Below are positions 14,829 to 23,257 of a stretch of 64,000 nt of DNA, piece after piece. Below the pieces are notes generated by a model, which searched no databases, was not told where the DNA came from, and was given only the letters and a program-made list of their open reading frames with translations. Both the position numbers and the translations under genes were made by a program. The stretch is taken from the IMG/VR virus record IMGVR_UViG_3300020187_000009, positions 62,001-126,000 of that record, one strand, 5' to 3'. Each line of letters starts with the position of its first letter. Within the stretch, counting starts at the first letter, position 1. This stretch comes from a virus.

Positions 14829-15222
14829 CGAATTATACATCTCTAATAAAATAGAAAAAGATACTTTTTTAAAAATGCTGGGGGATTCACATCCTTCAGT
14901 TTTTGTCAGAATGTATAACATATCAAATAGTGTAATAGAGAGACAAGATTTCTTAGAACTAGACGATATTGAATATTCTCTTTCTGCTACAATAACTACT
15001 AAAACTTTTTTAATAGGAGAGGCTAGAGAACAATATAGTGTATGTAAATCCAAAAAAGCCATACAAACCCCACATTATATAATTAGAGCAATATTAACTT
15101 CTAAAACATCAGGTAATGATGTTCTTGATTTTAAACATACTACTTCAAGTAAAAACGAAGTTTATGATTTATTGCCATTAATAGAAAAACAAATAAATAC
15201 TTTATGGAAAATAAAAGATTAG
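14800..15222 (+). CDS. Hypothetical protein, 140 aa
   Basis: Overlaps the upstream gene by 29 bases and the endolysin by 19. The protein is soluble, with ITTKTFLIGEAREQYSVCKS in the middle. Compact alpha/beta, no known motif. Confidence 0.6.
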   Translation: MVKTLPIKLSELYISNKIEKDTFLKMLGDSHPSVFVRMYNISNSVIERQDFLELDDIEYSLSATITTKTFLIGEAREQYSVCKSKKAIQTPHYIIRAILTSKTSGNDVLDFKHTTSSKNEVYDLLPLIEKQINTLWKIKD

Positions 15223-16133
15223 TACTAAAGACAGGACATCAAGGAGATGACGTTAGGATTTTACAAGAATTGTTGTTTGTTAAACCAGCCGACGGCATAT
15301 TTGGCAATGCAACAAGACAGGCAGTAATTAAATATCAACGAACAAATAGCATGTCACCCGACGGTATTGTTGGTCCTTTAACTTGGAAATCTTTAAATCA
15401 TAACCCAGAAGAAACATTTGCTGATACTGACGAATTAACATCGGCAACATGGATCGAAAGATACCATTTACCAGAAGGAGAATATATTAAACAAGAAACA
15501 TCAAAAAAGTACATATTTATACACCATACTGCAGGAAGACATAACCCATTTAAGACAATTGATAACTGGGCTAAAGACTCTAGAGGTAGAATAGGAACTA
15601 ATTATTGTATTGGTGGAGTACCGACTAATGTTGATATTAATAAAGCAAGCACTAAAGATCTTGAAATGAATGGTAGGGTAGTTCAGGCAATCGACGATAA
15701 ATACTGGGGATATCATCTAGGACCTACAGGTTCGAGTTATATGACGAAGCACTCATTGTCAATTGAAATCAATGCAGCGGGATATTTAACAAAACGAGGA
15801 GATAGGTTCTATACATGGTTCAATGAGGAAGTTCATTCATCCCAAGTTTGTGAATTAGCACGTCCTTTTAGAGGACATAAATACTACCACAAATATACTA
15901 AAGCTCAATTAGAATCTCTAGAAGCTTTAATATATCACTTAAAAGATAAGCACGACATTAGTATTCATGATGGCATGTCGAAAATGAACTATGAAGAAAG
16001 ATATGAATTTAATGAAAAGGCATGGAGCGGTGGAATAACTGGAATACTGTCACATACAAACGTTAGAAAAGACAAGAGCGATGTTTTTCCTCAGCCAGAA
16101 TTAAACGCACTATTAGATTCTTTTAAATTGTAA
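15204..16133 (+). CDS. Endolysin: peptidoglycan-binding domain plus N-acetylmuramoyl-L-alanine amidase
   Basis: Residues ~8-66 form a PG_binding_1 repeat (GDDVRILQELL ... DGIFGNATRQAVIKYQ ... DGIVGPLTW). Residues ~95-260 form an Amidase_2 domain with KYIFIHHTAG (first zinc His), GTNYCIGG, and SLSIEINAAG, with a later His (GHKYYHKYT) as zinc ligand candidate. It would cut the MurNAc-L-Ala bond at lysis. No signal peptide is present, so it needs a holin. 309 residues is normal for this architecture. Confidence 0.88.
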   Translation: MENKRLVLKTGHQGDDVRILQELLFVKPADGIFGNATRQAVIKYQRTNSMSPDGIVGPLTWKSLNHNPEETFADTDELTSATWIERYHLPEGEYIKQETSKKYIFIHHTAGRHNPFKTIDNWAKDSRGRIGTNYCIGGVPTNVDINKASTKDLEMNGRVVQAIDDKYWGYHLGPTGSSYMTKHSLSIEINAAGYLTKRGDRFYTWFNEEVHSSQVCELARPFRGHKYYHKYTKAQLESLEALIYHLKDKHDISIHDGMSKMNYEERYEFNEKAWSGGITGILSHTNVRKDKSDVFPQPELNALLDSFKL

Positions 16134-16181
16134 ACTTTTACTAAAATGTTTATATAATCATTAAATATAAATAATAAAATT

Positions 16182-16391
16182 ATGAATGAAGTAGTACAAG
16201 AAGACAAAAAACAAGTAACATCTCCTTTCGATGACATAAAGGGTATGAATTTACCAGGTTCAGTAAATATTTTACTAAGTGCAGCAAATGCAGCACAAGG
16301 AGCAGGAGCATTAACAGTTAGAGATGCTGTTTTAGTTGCATCCGCAGGAGAGTTTTTGAGTAATTATGTAAATAATGAAACCTCTAAATAA
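16182..16391 (+). CDS. Hypothetical protein, 69 aa
   Basis: An Ala-rich amphipathic C-terminal half (NILLSAANAAQGAGALTVRD) follows a polar start. It is preceded by a separate AT-rich leader that includes TATAAATA at 16166-16173, so it may have its own promoter. Not recognised. Confidence 0.6.
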   Translation: MNEVVQEDKKQVTSPFDDIKGMNLPGSVNILLSAANAAQGAGALTVRDAVLVASAGEFLSNYVNNETSK

Positions 16392-16396
16392 TAGAT

Positions 16397-16786
16397 ATGA
16401 AAATAAATGTATCAGCTGGTGAAATCTTAGATAAGTATTCTATCTTAGACATTAAAATGTTAAAAATAAAAAACGATACAAAATTAAAAAACGTACGTAA
16501 TGAATTTTCAGTGTTGACCCCGAAAGTTGACACAATCTATTCAAACTGCTCCAATGCAGAAAATCTTAAATCATTATACTCTGATTTACATAACATCAAC
16601 ATTACTCTGTGGAATGTTGAAGATCTAATTAGAAAATGTGAGGTGTCTGAATCTTTTGGAGAAGATTTTATAGAACTAGCAAGATCGGTATATCACTTTA
16701 ACGACGAAAGATCTCAAGTTAAAAGAGAAATCAATAAATTGACTAATTCTAATCTAATTGAGGAGAAGTCATATTCTGAATACTAA
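16397..16786 (+). CDS. DUF6165-like protein
   Basis: The start KINVSAGEILDKYSILDIKM resembles the V-S-x-G-E-[IL]-x-D-K-x-[TS]-I-L-x-I-K signature of the DUF6165 family. The rest is a helical hairpin with NITLWNVEDLIRKCE and FNDERSQVKREIN, also in line with the family. Members are found beside glycosyltransferases, as here; the biochemical role is not known to me. It overlaps the giant glycosyltransferase start by one base. Confidence 0.7.
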   Translation: MKINVSAGEILDKYSILDIKMLKIKNDTKLKNVRNEFSVLTPKVDTIYSNCSNAENLKSLYSDLHNINITLWNVEDLIRKCEVSESFGEDFIELARSVYHFNDERSQVKREINKLTNSNLIEEKSYSEY

Positions 16787-19665
16787 TGATCAAGTCTAAG
16801 TACAAGATTAGATTAGTACATTTATTACTATCAGACGATTTAGACCTCCATAGACAGGAAAAATCAATAGAACAACTCAAAGAACTCGAATTAAGAGGAA
16901 TAGAGTATGTTCAAGTCTGGAATGAAAGGTGGAAAGATAATCCTCCTAGAGAAAACTTTGCAAGACCGCAAATGTTTGATCAGGTACCTATCAATAAGGC
17001 ACATTACGGTTGTTTTAGAGCATTCGCCGACGGTGCTATTGATAATTTTGGAAAGGACATAGATTCTTTAATATTATGTGAAGGAGATGTTAGGTTAACT
17101 GAATCTCCAGATCAAGTAGTAGACAAAATAAACAGAGCATACGAAGCCACCCAAGAGCTTTGTATTGACTACTTCTCGCTAGGTAGTAAATATACATTAG
17201 AAGGAAATGTGTTACAGAGTATTGCTCTAGAGAAACATGGTGATATAGAAATTACTAACAAGATCATTGGTATTCAAATGATTATGTTCCCTCAAAGGAT
17301 TCGTAAGTATCTTCTAGACTGTTATGTTAATTCTAAATGGGACGGTGCTGACATCTTTCTTAATCAAAATTTTATGGATAAAAAGAAGATTGGCATTTTT
17401 TCTGATTCTCCAACTGGACAATGGGACGGAATAAGCACTATTGAAAACAGAGAACGTAATTTTAATAATTCCAATAAAAGGTTGATGTATATTGCACCAC
17501 ACCTATCTACTGGAGGCATGCCGCAATTTTTACTAAAAAGAGTAGAGACTCTTATCGATTGTTCAGATCTTGAAGTATATGTTGTTGAATTTAATAATTA
17601 CTCAGATCATTTTGTAGTTCAAAAAGATAAGTTAGAAGAATTACTAGGAGACAGGCTAATATCACTCAACACAGGAATAAGTATAGAACAACGAGAATCT
17701 CGCATACTTGATCTAATAGATTCAATTAAACCAGATATCATACATATCGAGGAGTGTCCTGAATCATTCGACGGTGGTAATAAGATGAGTACCAACACTT
17801 TAAATAAAATATACAGAAAGGATAGATCATATCAGATTATAGAAACTTGTCATAATATATGGATGAACAATGACAAGAAGGTATGGCATCCTAATTCTTA
17901 TATGTATTGTACACCATATCATCCAATTAATAATTTCAAGGACACTACTTCAAATGGAGAGGTAGTAGAATACCCTATTGAAGATCTTCAACAAGAAGCA
18001 ATGGTTCGTGCTAAGATTAAATTAGAGCTTGGCATACCTGCTGATAAGATCAATATTTTAAACGTAGGCCTTTGGACACCAGGAAAAAATCAAGGCGAAG
18101 GAGTAGAAATAGCAAGAATTGCAGAAGAACTCTATCCTAACACATTTCAATTTCATTTTGTAGGAAATCAAGCAGGAAACTTTGGTAGTTATTGGAGGCC
18201 TCTAATGGAAAACCTACCATCTAATGTTACTGTTTGGGGAGAGAGAAAGGACGTTGAACTTTTTTACCAAACATCGGATGCATTTATGTTTAATTCTACA
18301 TTGGAATGCAATCCACTCTCTTTACGTGAAGCAATTGCGCATCGTTTACCAACATTTACAAGAAACCTTCCTCAATATTTGGACATGTTTACTCCTTACA
18401 TTACTCCATTTACTAATGATCTAAAAGAAAATGCCGCTATATTATTCAGAGAGCTCATAGAACAAGGAGAAAATTTAGGAGATTTTATATTACCAAGCAA
18501 CGACATTGAACGCTTTCGTAAAGAAATGCTTCAACTATACTCAGAAACTCATAAAGTACCAGAAGTAAATAATAGTATCAATGCCAGAATATCAATATCA
18601 CTTAAGCGTTATTTTAAACTGCACGCTGGAGAGCTCCCTCCTGGAAACTTCCGTGCCAGATTTATTGACACTACTACTGACAGAATAGTTTATGAAACCT
18701 CAATTGAATCAGACAGATGGTATCAGCCCTCTCAACATTGGTTTACCCCTTGGAGAGTCGAAATACTACAGGACGATAAATTGGTATGGGAGTGGCAACT
18801 AGAAACTATGGATAATACCATTGGTGTTCAATTTGACAGTTCGAGCCTTGGAGACACACTAGCATGGATGGGCCAACTAGAGGATTTTAAAACCCATTGG
18901 GGCTGGAAGAATGTGTTTGTAAAAACTCATAAGAGTTGGTTATTTGACACTGAGTACTACGCCAGTCGCGGTATTCAGATTGTTAATGAATTTCCTAATG
19001 AGATATACACAATTAACCTTGGCGTATTTTATAGTCCTGAAGAACCTTGGAGACGTGCAGAACACAGAGTGGATTGGCGAAAAATACACTTAGCACAAAT
19101 AGCAAGTGACAGGCTTGGTATACCATTTAAGGAGGTCAGACCTAAATTGGCTCCACAATTCCAGAAATGGGATCAACTACCAAGTAGAAGGGACCCCATA
19201 ATTACATTTGCTACTAAAAGTACAGCAGGTGCTAAATATTGGAATCATCCAACGGGTTGGAGAGAATTGGTAGAAGGGATGGATGAATATCATTGGATCC
19301 ATTGTAGTATGGAGGGAACTGACTTAAAGGTTGAGCAGGCAGAATCAGAACTTGAGAATGTTGCACAATTAATTCATGCTTCTACCGCGTTTGTTGGAGT
19401 TAGTAGTGGACTGAGCTGGTTTGCTTGGGCGCTTGGTGCAAAAGTTTTCTTAATTAGTGGATTTACCCCAGAAGTTTGCGAATTTACGGATAATTGTATT
19501 AGGATTATTAATAAAACCTCCTGTAATAGTTGCTGGTCATGGGACGTATTTAATAAGGGAGACTGGAATTGGTGTCCAGCACATAAAGGCACTGAAAGAC
19601 AGTTTGAATGTACTAAAGAGATTGAACCTGAGTTTGTAATAGATATAATAAAGAAAAACATATGA
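16786..19665 (+). CDS. Fused glycosyltransferase: GT-A-like, GT4-like and TibC-like heptosyltransferase domains
   Basis: This 959-residue protein has three parts. Residues ~1-225 look like a GT25/GT-A-type domain (IRLVHLLLSDDLDLH; LILCEGDVR as metal-site candidate). Residues ~230-590 are GT-B/GT4-like (LMYIAPHLSTGGMPQFLL; NVGLWTPGKNQG; ECNPLSLREAIAHRLP). Residues ~600-959 match the autotransporter strand-loop-strand O-heptosyltransferase family (TibC/Aah), including four Cys (913, 916, 930, 942) placed like the TibC iron-finger. Such enzymes glycosylate Ser/Thr of repetitive surface proteins. Substrate in this phage is unknown; the fibre at 38006 is a candidate. Confidence 0.75.
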   Translation: MIKSKYKIRLVHLLLSDDLDLHRQEKSIEQLKELELRGIEYVQVWNERWKDNPPRENFARPQMFDQVPINKAHYGCFRAFADGAIDNFGKDIDSLILCEGDVRLTESPDQVVDKINRAYEATQELCIDYFSLGSKYTLEGNVLQSIALEKHGDIEITNKIIGIQMIMFPQRIRKYLLDCYVNSKWDGADIFLNQNFMDKKKIGIFSDSPTGQWDGISTIENRERNFNNSNKRLMYIAPHLSTGGMPQFLLKRVETLIDCSDLEVYVVEFNNYSDHFVVQKDKLEELLGDRLISLNTGISIEQRESRILDLIDSIKPDIIHIEECPESFDGGNKMSTNTLNKIYRKDRSYQIIETCHNIWMNNDKKVWHPNSYMYCTPYHPINNFKDTTSNGEVVEYPIEDLQQEAMVRAKIKLELGIPADKINILNVGLWTPGKNQGEGVEIARIAEELYPNTFQFHFVGNQAGNFGSYWRPLMENLPSNVTVWGERKDVELFYQTSDAFMFNSTLECNPLSLREAIAHRLPTFTRNLPQYLDMFTPYITPFTNDLKENAAILFRELIEQGENLGDFILPSNDIERFRKEMLQLYSETHKVPEVNNSINARISISLKRYFKLHAGELPPGNFRARFIDTTTDRIVYETSIESDRWYQPSQHWFTPWRVEILQDDKLVWEWQLETMDNTIGVQFDSSSLGDTLAWMGQLEDFKTHWGWKNVFVKTHKSWLFDTEYYASRGIQIVNEFPNEIYTINLGVFYSPEEPWRRAEHRVDWRKIHLAQIASDRLGIPFKEVRPKLAPQFQKWDQLPSRRDPIITFATKSTAGAKYWNHPTGWRELVEGMDEYHWIHCSMEGTDLKVEQAESELENVAQLIHASTAFVGVSSGLSWFAWALGAKVFLISGFTPEVCEFTDNCIRIINKTSCNSCWSWDVFNKGDWNWCPAHKGTERQFECTKEIEPEFVIDIIKKNI

Positions 19666-20540
19666 GAGCGGTAGTAACAGGAGGAGCTGGATTTATTGGA
19701 TCCCGATTAGTCGAACAATTGGTTAATAGGGGATGGGTAGTTTCAGTAATTGATAATTTTAGTACAGGAGAATGGAGCAATTTAGAGGGACTTGATTGTG
19801 AAGTACATGAAGCGTGTGTTACTTCAAATAATTTACCTGTAATAGAGCATGACGTATTATTTCACCTAGCCTCTCCAGTATCAGTACCTGAAAGTCATGA
19901 CAACCCGGAAAAGTACTATCTAGAAATAGCTGATGGTACTATTAATATAGCAAGATGGTCAATTGCATCTGGTGCAAGTAAAATTATATTAGCAAGCACT
20001 GCTGCTATCTACGGAGAATCTGATGATTTACCATTTGGCGAAATGCGAGCACAAAACTGCGAGAGCCCATACGCTAGGTCTAAATGGCTAGCTGAAATGA
20101 TTATCAGAGACATAACAATTGCAAATAGTAACACTACTGGTACTTCATTAAGATTCTTTAATGTTTTCGGCGAAGGACAGAGAAAGGATGGAGGATATCG
20201 TAGTGTGATACCTATCTTTAGAGAATTATGGGATGCTGGAGAACCACTAACTATTAATGGTGATGGTAAACAGACTCGAGATTTTATTTGGGTAGAAGAC
20301 GTGGTTAGAGCAATCGTCTCAGCCAGTACGAATACAAAAGGAACTTACAATGTATATAATGTCGGCAGTGGAGAAGAGACTAGTGTTAATCAGATAGCTG
20401 AATCCTTTGGTAGCGAAGTAAAATATTTACCAGAAATAGATGAACCTAAAAGAAGTCTTGCTTGTATTTCTAAGATATATGAAGATCTTAATTGGAAACC
20501 TACGCTTCCAATAGAAAACTGGATTGAAACAATTAGGTAA
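19662..20540 (+). CDS. NAD-dependent nucleotide-sugar epimerase/dehydratase
   Basis: A 292-residue extended SDR protein. It has the NAD-binding VTGGAGFIGSRLVE at residues 4-17, the HLASPVSVPES segment, the catalytic STAAIYGES and SPYARSKW (Tyr-x3-Lys), and RFFNVFGEGQ. The closest pattern is GalE/UDP-glucuronate epimerase-like enzymes that interconvert NDP-sugars. It overlaps the end of the glycosyltransferase gene, so it probably supplies a sugar donor to it. Confidence 0.88.
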   Translation: MRAVVTGGAGFIGSRLVEQLVNRGWVVSVIDNFSTGEWSNLEGLDCEVHEACVTSNNLPVIEHDVLFHLASPVSVPESHDNPEKYYLEIADGTINIARWSIASGASKIILASTAAIYGESDDLPFGEMRAQNCESPYARSKWLAEMIIRDITIANSNTTGTSLRFFNVFGEGQRKDGGYRSVIPIFRELWDAGEPLTINGDGKQTRDFIWVEDVVRAIVSASTNTKGTYNVYNVGSGEETSVNQIAESFGSEVKYLPEIDEPKRSLACISKIYEDLNWKPTLPIENWIETIR

Positions 20541-20684
20541 ATGCATCTATTAATTATAACATATACAACACATGTCGATTCTTTATGGTTGGATGACCCA
20601 CAGGATGCTATTATTAAAGCAATTCAAAATCCAGACATTTTGTCGATTATACAGGACAACAACATAATTTATATAAAAAAATGA
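20541..20684 (+). CDS. Hypothetical small protein, 47 aa
   Basis: ATG 20541 directly follows the epimerase stop and the TGA overlaps the next ATG (ATGA at 20681). Contents: MHLLIITYTTHVDSLWLDDP with an alternating Ile-rich end. Perfect junctions on both sides support translation; function unknown. Confidence 0.6.
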   Translation: MHLLIITYTTHVDSLWLDDPQDAIIKAIQNPDILSIIQDNNIIYIKK

Positions 20685-21274
20685 AATTAACATTTGCAGT
20701 TATATTTTCAATATTTAGTTTAATAATATACAGCCCACAACACGATAAAATTTATGTTGTGGAAACACCAATCTATACCGTAACATACTCGGCAACAAAA
20801 GAACAACCAATTGAGGTTCGATATCAAGTAGATACATGCGACAGTGGAACTGTTGATAGAAAGGGTAATTTTTGGATCGATAAAAAATATCATACATCAG
20901 ACAATAAGGATTACGTAGATAATGTTTGGGATAAAGGGCATATGGCTCCAGCCGGTACATTTAACTGTAGCAGAGAAATGATGAAAACTACATTTAGCTA
21001 TTTAAACTGTGCCCTGCAACACCAGTCATTAAATAGAGGACCATGGAAAGAACTTGAAAGATTTGAAAGAAAATTATCAGAATCTAATGGAACTGTGCAT
21101 GTCAAGATAAGAATTCACTTTAAAGATACTCCAGAAAACTGGTTAAGTACGGGAGCTCTAGTACCTATTGGATTTACAAAAACAATTCTGAGCAATGGTG
21201 AAGAGCTTAAATTTTACTTTCCAAACACTGATGTTTCTGGAGATAATTGGGAAACATTTAGAATAAATGATTAA
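20681..21274 (+). CDS. Exported DNA/RNA non-specific endonuclease
   Basis: The protein (197 aa) has an N-terminal hydrophobic segment (LTFAVIFSIFSLIIY, residues 3-17) consistent with a signal peptide or anchor. The mature part has DKGHMAPA (84-91), the variant of the DRGH motif of the beta-beta-alpha-metal NUC family (Serratia nuclease type), followed by FSYLNCALQHQSLNRGPW with the metal-binding Asn. It probably digests DNA or RNA in the periplasm or outside the cell. Use against rival phage DNA or debris during lysis is speculation. Confidence 0.85.
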   Translation: MKLTFAVIFSIFSLIIYSPQHDKIYVVETPIYTVTYSATKEQPIEVRYQVDTCDSGTVDRKGNFWIDKKYHTSDNKDYVDNVWDKGHMAPAGTFNCSREMMKTTFSYLNCALQHQSLNRGPWKELERFERKLSESNGTVHVKIRIHFKDTPENWLSTGALVPIGFTKTILSNGEELKFYFPNTDVSGDNWETFRIND

Positions 21275-21289
21275 TTTAAAACATAATAA

Positions 21290-21679
21290 ATGGAATTAAT
21301 AAGCACGCATCCGGTAAAAAAATCAGATTTAGGATTTCATGGAAATCTATTTGGAGGCAAGCTTTTGAGTTGGACCGACGCAGCAGGTGCAGCATTTGCA
21401 TCTCAAATATGCGATACTCCGAGAATGGTAACTGTCACTATTGACAAATGCACTTTTGAGAAACCTGCAAAGGAAGGACATCTTCTTAAAATATACGGAG
21501 AGGTAGAAAGCATAGGTAACTCATCGCTAACGCTAAAGGTTGAGGCTAGGTCCCATAATGTATATGATGGTAGGCAAGCAATAATATTATCAACCAATAT
21601 GAAATTTGTTAGAATAGATGAGCAGGGTGAACCAATACCCATCAGTGATAGAGTAAAAGACAAATATAAAAAACATTAA
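21290..21679 (+). CDS. Acyl-CoA thioesterase, hotdog fold
   Basis: 129 residues with HGNLFGGKLLSWTDAAGAAFA at the N-terminus (the hotdog helix with the catalytic Asp) and MVTVTIDKCTFEKPAKEG. This is the YciA/acyl-CoA hydrolase family, which cleaves medium and long acyl-CoAs. A phage copy may redirect host lipid precursors. It lies in a run of metabolic genes (nuclease, thioesterase, Nudix). Confidence 0.85.
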   Translation: MELISTHPVKKSDLGFHGNLFGGKLLSWTDAAGAAFASQICDTPRMVTVTIDKCTFEKPAKEGHLLKIYGEVESIGNSSLTLKVEARSHNVYDGRQAIILSTNMKFVRIDEQGEPIPISDRVKDKYKKH

Positions 21680-21695
21680 CTAAAAAGATTATTTT

Positions 21696-21705
21696 GATAT
21701 ATAAA
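21696..21705 (+). promoter_or_regulatory. Late-promoter-like box GATATATAAA
   Basis: Located in the short intergenic gap and ending 23 bases before ATG 21729. Same box and similar distance as at 29640, 32973 and 37032. Confidence 0.5.
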
Positions 21706-21728
21706 GCATCAACATATCTAAAATCGTC

Positions 21729-22001
21729 ATGAGCAAAATTGAACAATTCGTAGAATTATTTTCAGAGTTTGATTTAGAAGTAGTTCTTACTCGGGAAATA
21801 AGACAAACCGCAAATATTAGTACTAGTGATAAAACAGTATCGGACTTAAATAAATCTTTAAAAAGATTAGAAAAAGAGTACAAGCAAGCTGTAAAATCAT
21901 TCAAGGCTAATAAAATTACAAAACATGAGCTTTATGAATTCGAATGGAGGCTATTCGAAATTCAAGAAGAAATTAGAAGAGTAAAAAATAGAGATTCATG
22001 A
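21729..22001 (+). CDS. Coiled-coil protein, 90 aa
   Basis: The second half is a charged heptad helix (LNKSLKRLEKEYKQAVKSFK...). The first half is acidic (IEQFVELFSEFDLEVVLTRE). No named domain. It overlaps the Nudix gene by four bases. Confidence 0.65.
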   Translation: MSKIEQFVELFSEFDLEVVLTREIRQTANISTSDKTVSDLNKSLKRLEKEYKQAVKSFKANKITKHELYEFEWRLFEIQEEIRRVKNRDS

Positions 22002-22477
22002 AAAAATTAAAGACATTAGATCAGTTTACTAATGAAGGTATAGTAAAAACTTCAGCTGGTCTAGCAATTATCTTTGATGGAAAGGTATTGTTAGGACATA
22101 CTACAGGCAGAAACTTTAAAACAGGTTACGGTATTCCAAAAGGTGGAATTGAGACTGGAGAAACTAACATTGAAGCAGCGATTAGAGAAGTTAAAGAGGA
22201 AGTAGGAGTAAATGTATCAAAAAAAATGATTACTTCTAATTCATATCAGTTTGAGGTTAACTCTCAGTGGGGCAGAAAACTAGTACATTATTTTATTGTT
22301 AAAATTAATGATCTATCAGAAATAGGACTTAAAGAACTTAAAGTACCAAATTCAAGACTACAGTTAGAAGAAATTAACGATGCTAGATTTTTAGATTTAA
22401 AGTCAGCAAAGAGCTTAATAATGAAGAGTCAGGTAACAGTAATAGACAATTTACAAAAATTAGGACTATTAAAATGA
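21998..22477 (+). CDS. Nudix hydrolase with capsid-targeting-like N-terminus
   Basis: Residues 49-71 contain a full Nudix box (G-x5-E-x7-R-E-V-x-E-E-x-G-V: from GGIETGE to REVKEEVGV). Such enzymes hydrolyse nucleoside diphosphates linked to another moiety (8-oxo-dGTP, ADP-ribose, NAD or RNA caps). The first 14 residues MKKLKTLDQFTNEG match the N-terminal pattern of the predicted capsid-targeted proteins in this window, with a possible cut after Glu13. If so, the enzyme would be packaged and injected. Substrate unknown. Confidence 0.85.
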   Translation: MKKLKTLDQFTNEGIVKTSAGLAIIFDGKVLLGHTTGRNFKTGYGIPKGGIETGETNIEAAIREVKEEVGVNVSKKMITSNSYQFEVNSQWGRKLVHYFIVKINDLSEIGLKELKVPNSRLQLEEINDARFLDLKSAKSLIMKSQVTVIDNLQKLGLLK

Positions 22478-22770
22478 AAGAAATTATATCAACGTATATA
22501 GGAGAATGGGGATGGCTAACGATACTAGCCATTCTTACTTTTGCATTTAAAGATACTGTTGCTAATATATTTATAGGAATTCAATTTTTATGGGGAAGCG
22601 ACTTTAATATTGATGATTTAGTCTATATTAATGGTAATAAAAAAGCAAGAATTGTTCGACAAAGTATTTGGAAGACCACTTTTTATGTATATGGACATAA
22701 ACGTAAGTTTGTAGTACCAAATAATATGGTCTGGAGGCTTAATCTAGAAAAAGAATTACAAAAATTGTAA
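22474..22770 (+). CDS. Miniature MscS-like mechanosensitive channel protein, 98 aa
   Basis: Residues ~12-40 form one pore-helix-like membrane segment (LTILAILTFAFKDTVANIFI). It is followed by SDFNIDDLVYINGNKKARIV, TTFYVY and RKFVVPNNMVW, which align with the beta-domain of MscS (F-x-x-G-D-x-[IV]...T-T-x...[IV]-P-N). The usual first membrane helices and the C-terminal cage are missing. It could form a minimal channel or interfere with host MscS. It overlaps the Nudix gene by four bases. Confidence 0.72.
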   Translation: MKEIISTYIGEWGWLTILAILTFAFKDTVANIFIGIQFLWGSDFNIDDLVYINGNKKARIVRQSIWKTTFYVYGHKRKFVVPNNMVWRLNLEKELQKL

Positions 22771-22798
22771 AATAACTATCAAAATTAACTAATATTAT

Positions 22799-22825
22799 AA
22801 CCTGGACGCTAGTTCAGGTTTTTTT
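22799..22825 (+). terminator. Intrinsic terminator
   Basis: AACCTG (22799-22804) pairs with CAGGTT (22815-22820), followed by a T-run. It ends the operon that includes the Nudix and MscS-like genes. Confidence 0.8.
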
Positions 22826-22833
22826 ATGTGAAA

Positions 22834-22916
22834 TTGTTAATAACTTTTTTGAAAATAATTGGCCAAACATTTTTTTGTTTGGCTTTTTTTGTTTATATTA
22901 GTACTGTAACTAAAAC
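22834..22916 (+). promoter_or_regulatory. Promoter module with a built-in terminator hairpin
   Basis: It starts TTGTTAATAACTTTTTTGAA and ends in GTTTATATTAGTACTGTAAC like other modules, but its centre is replaced by GCCAAAC (22862-22868) and GTTTGGC (22877-22883) plus a T-run. That hairpin could terminate incoming transcripts and separate them from the new start. Confidence 0.65.
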
Positions 22917-22925
22917 AAATCAAAC

Positions 22926-23141
22926 ATGAATAAAATTAACACTGAAGAAATGCTAAAACAAAATATTCCACTTATCATTGCAGAAGGGATGATAGTGAAA
23001 GAAGAATTAGAACGGCAAGGAGCAAAAGAATTAACAGCTCACAGCGATTTAGGAGTAGCTTTAACGGCTAAACAAATGGATTTGGTATGTGAGTATAAAG
23101 AAGTAATTAAAACGCTTAAACAATTAAAAAAAGAGATATGA
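22926..23141 (+). CDS. Hypothetical protein, 71 aa
   Basis: A helical acidic/basic small protein (LIIAEGMIVKEELERQGAKE...). Single gene between two promoter modules. Function unknown. Confidence 0.65.
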   Translation: MNKINTEEMLKQNIPLIIAEGMIVKEELERQGAKELTAHSDLGVALTAKQMDLVCEYKEVIKTLKQLKKEI

Positions 23142-23182
23142 TGATAAAAATCCCAAGTGGCAAACAGAATACAACTTTCTGT

Positions 23183-23247
23183 AAAATACTTCAATAAAAG
23201 TTTTTCCGATTCATAAAAAATGATTATATTTACTTATAACAAATTAA
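23183..23247 (+). promoter_or_regulatory. Promoter module, class I, shortened
   Basis: The centre AAAAGTTTTTCCGATTCAT and the downstream GATTATATTTACTTATAAC are kept; the TTGTTAATAAC part is degenerate. It precedes ATG 23258. Confidence 0.6.
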
Positions 23248-23257
23248 AACATACACC

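Noticed and set aside
18224-18424. 66-aa frame within the large glycosyltransferase gene
   Set aside because: Out-of-frame shadow of the GT4-like domain.
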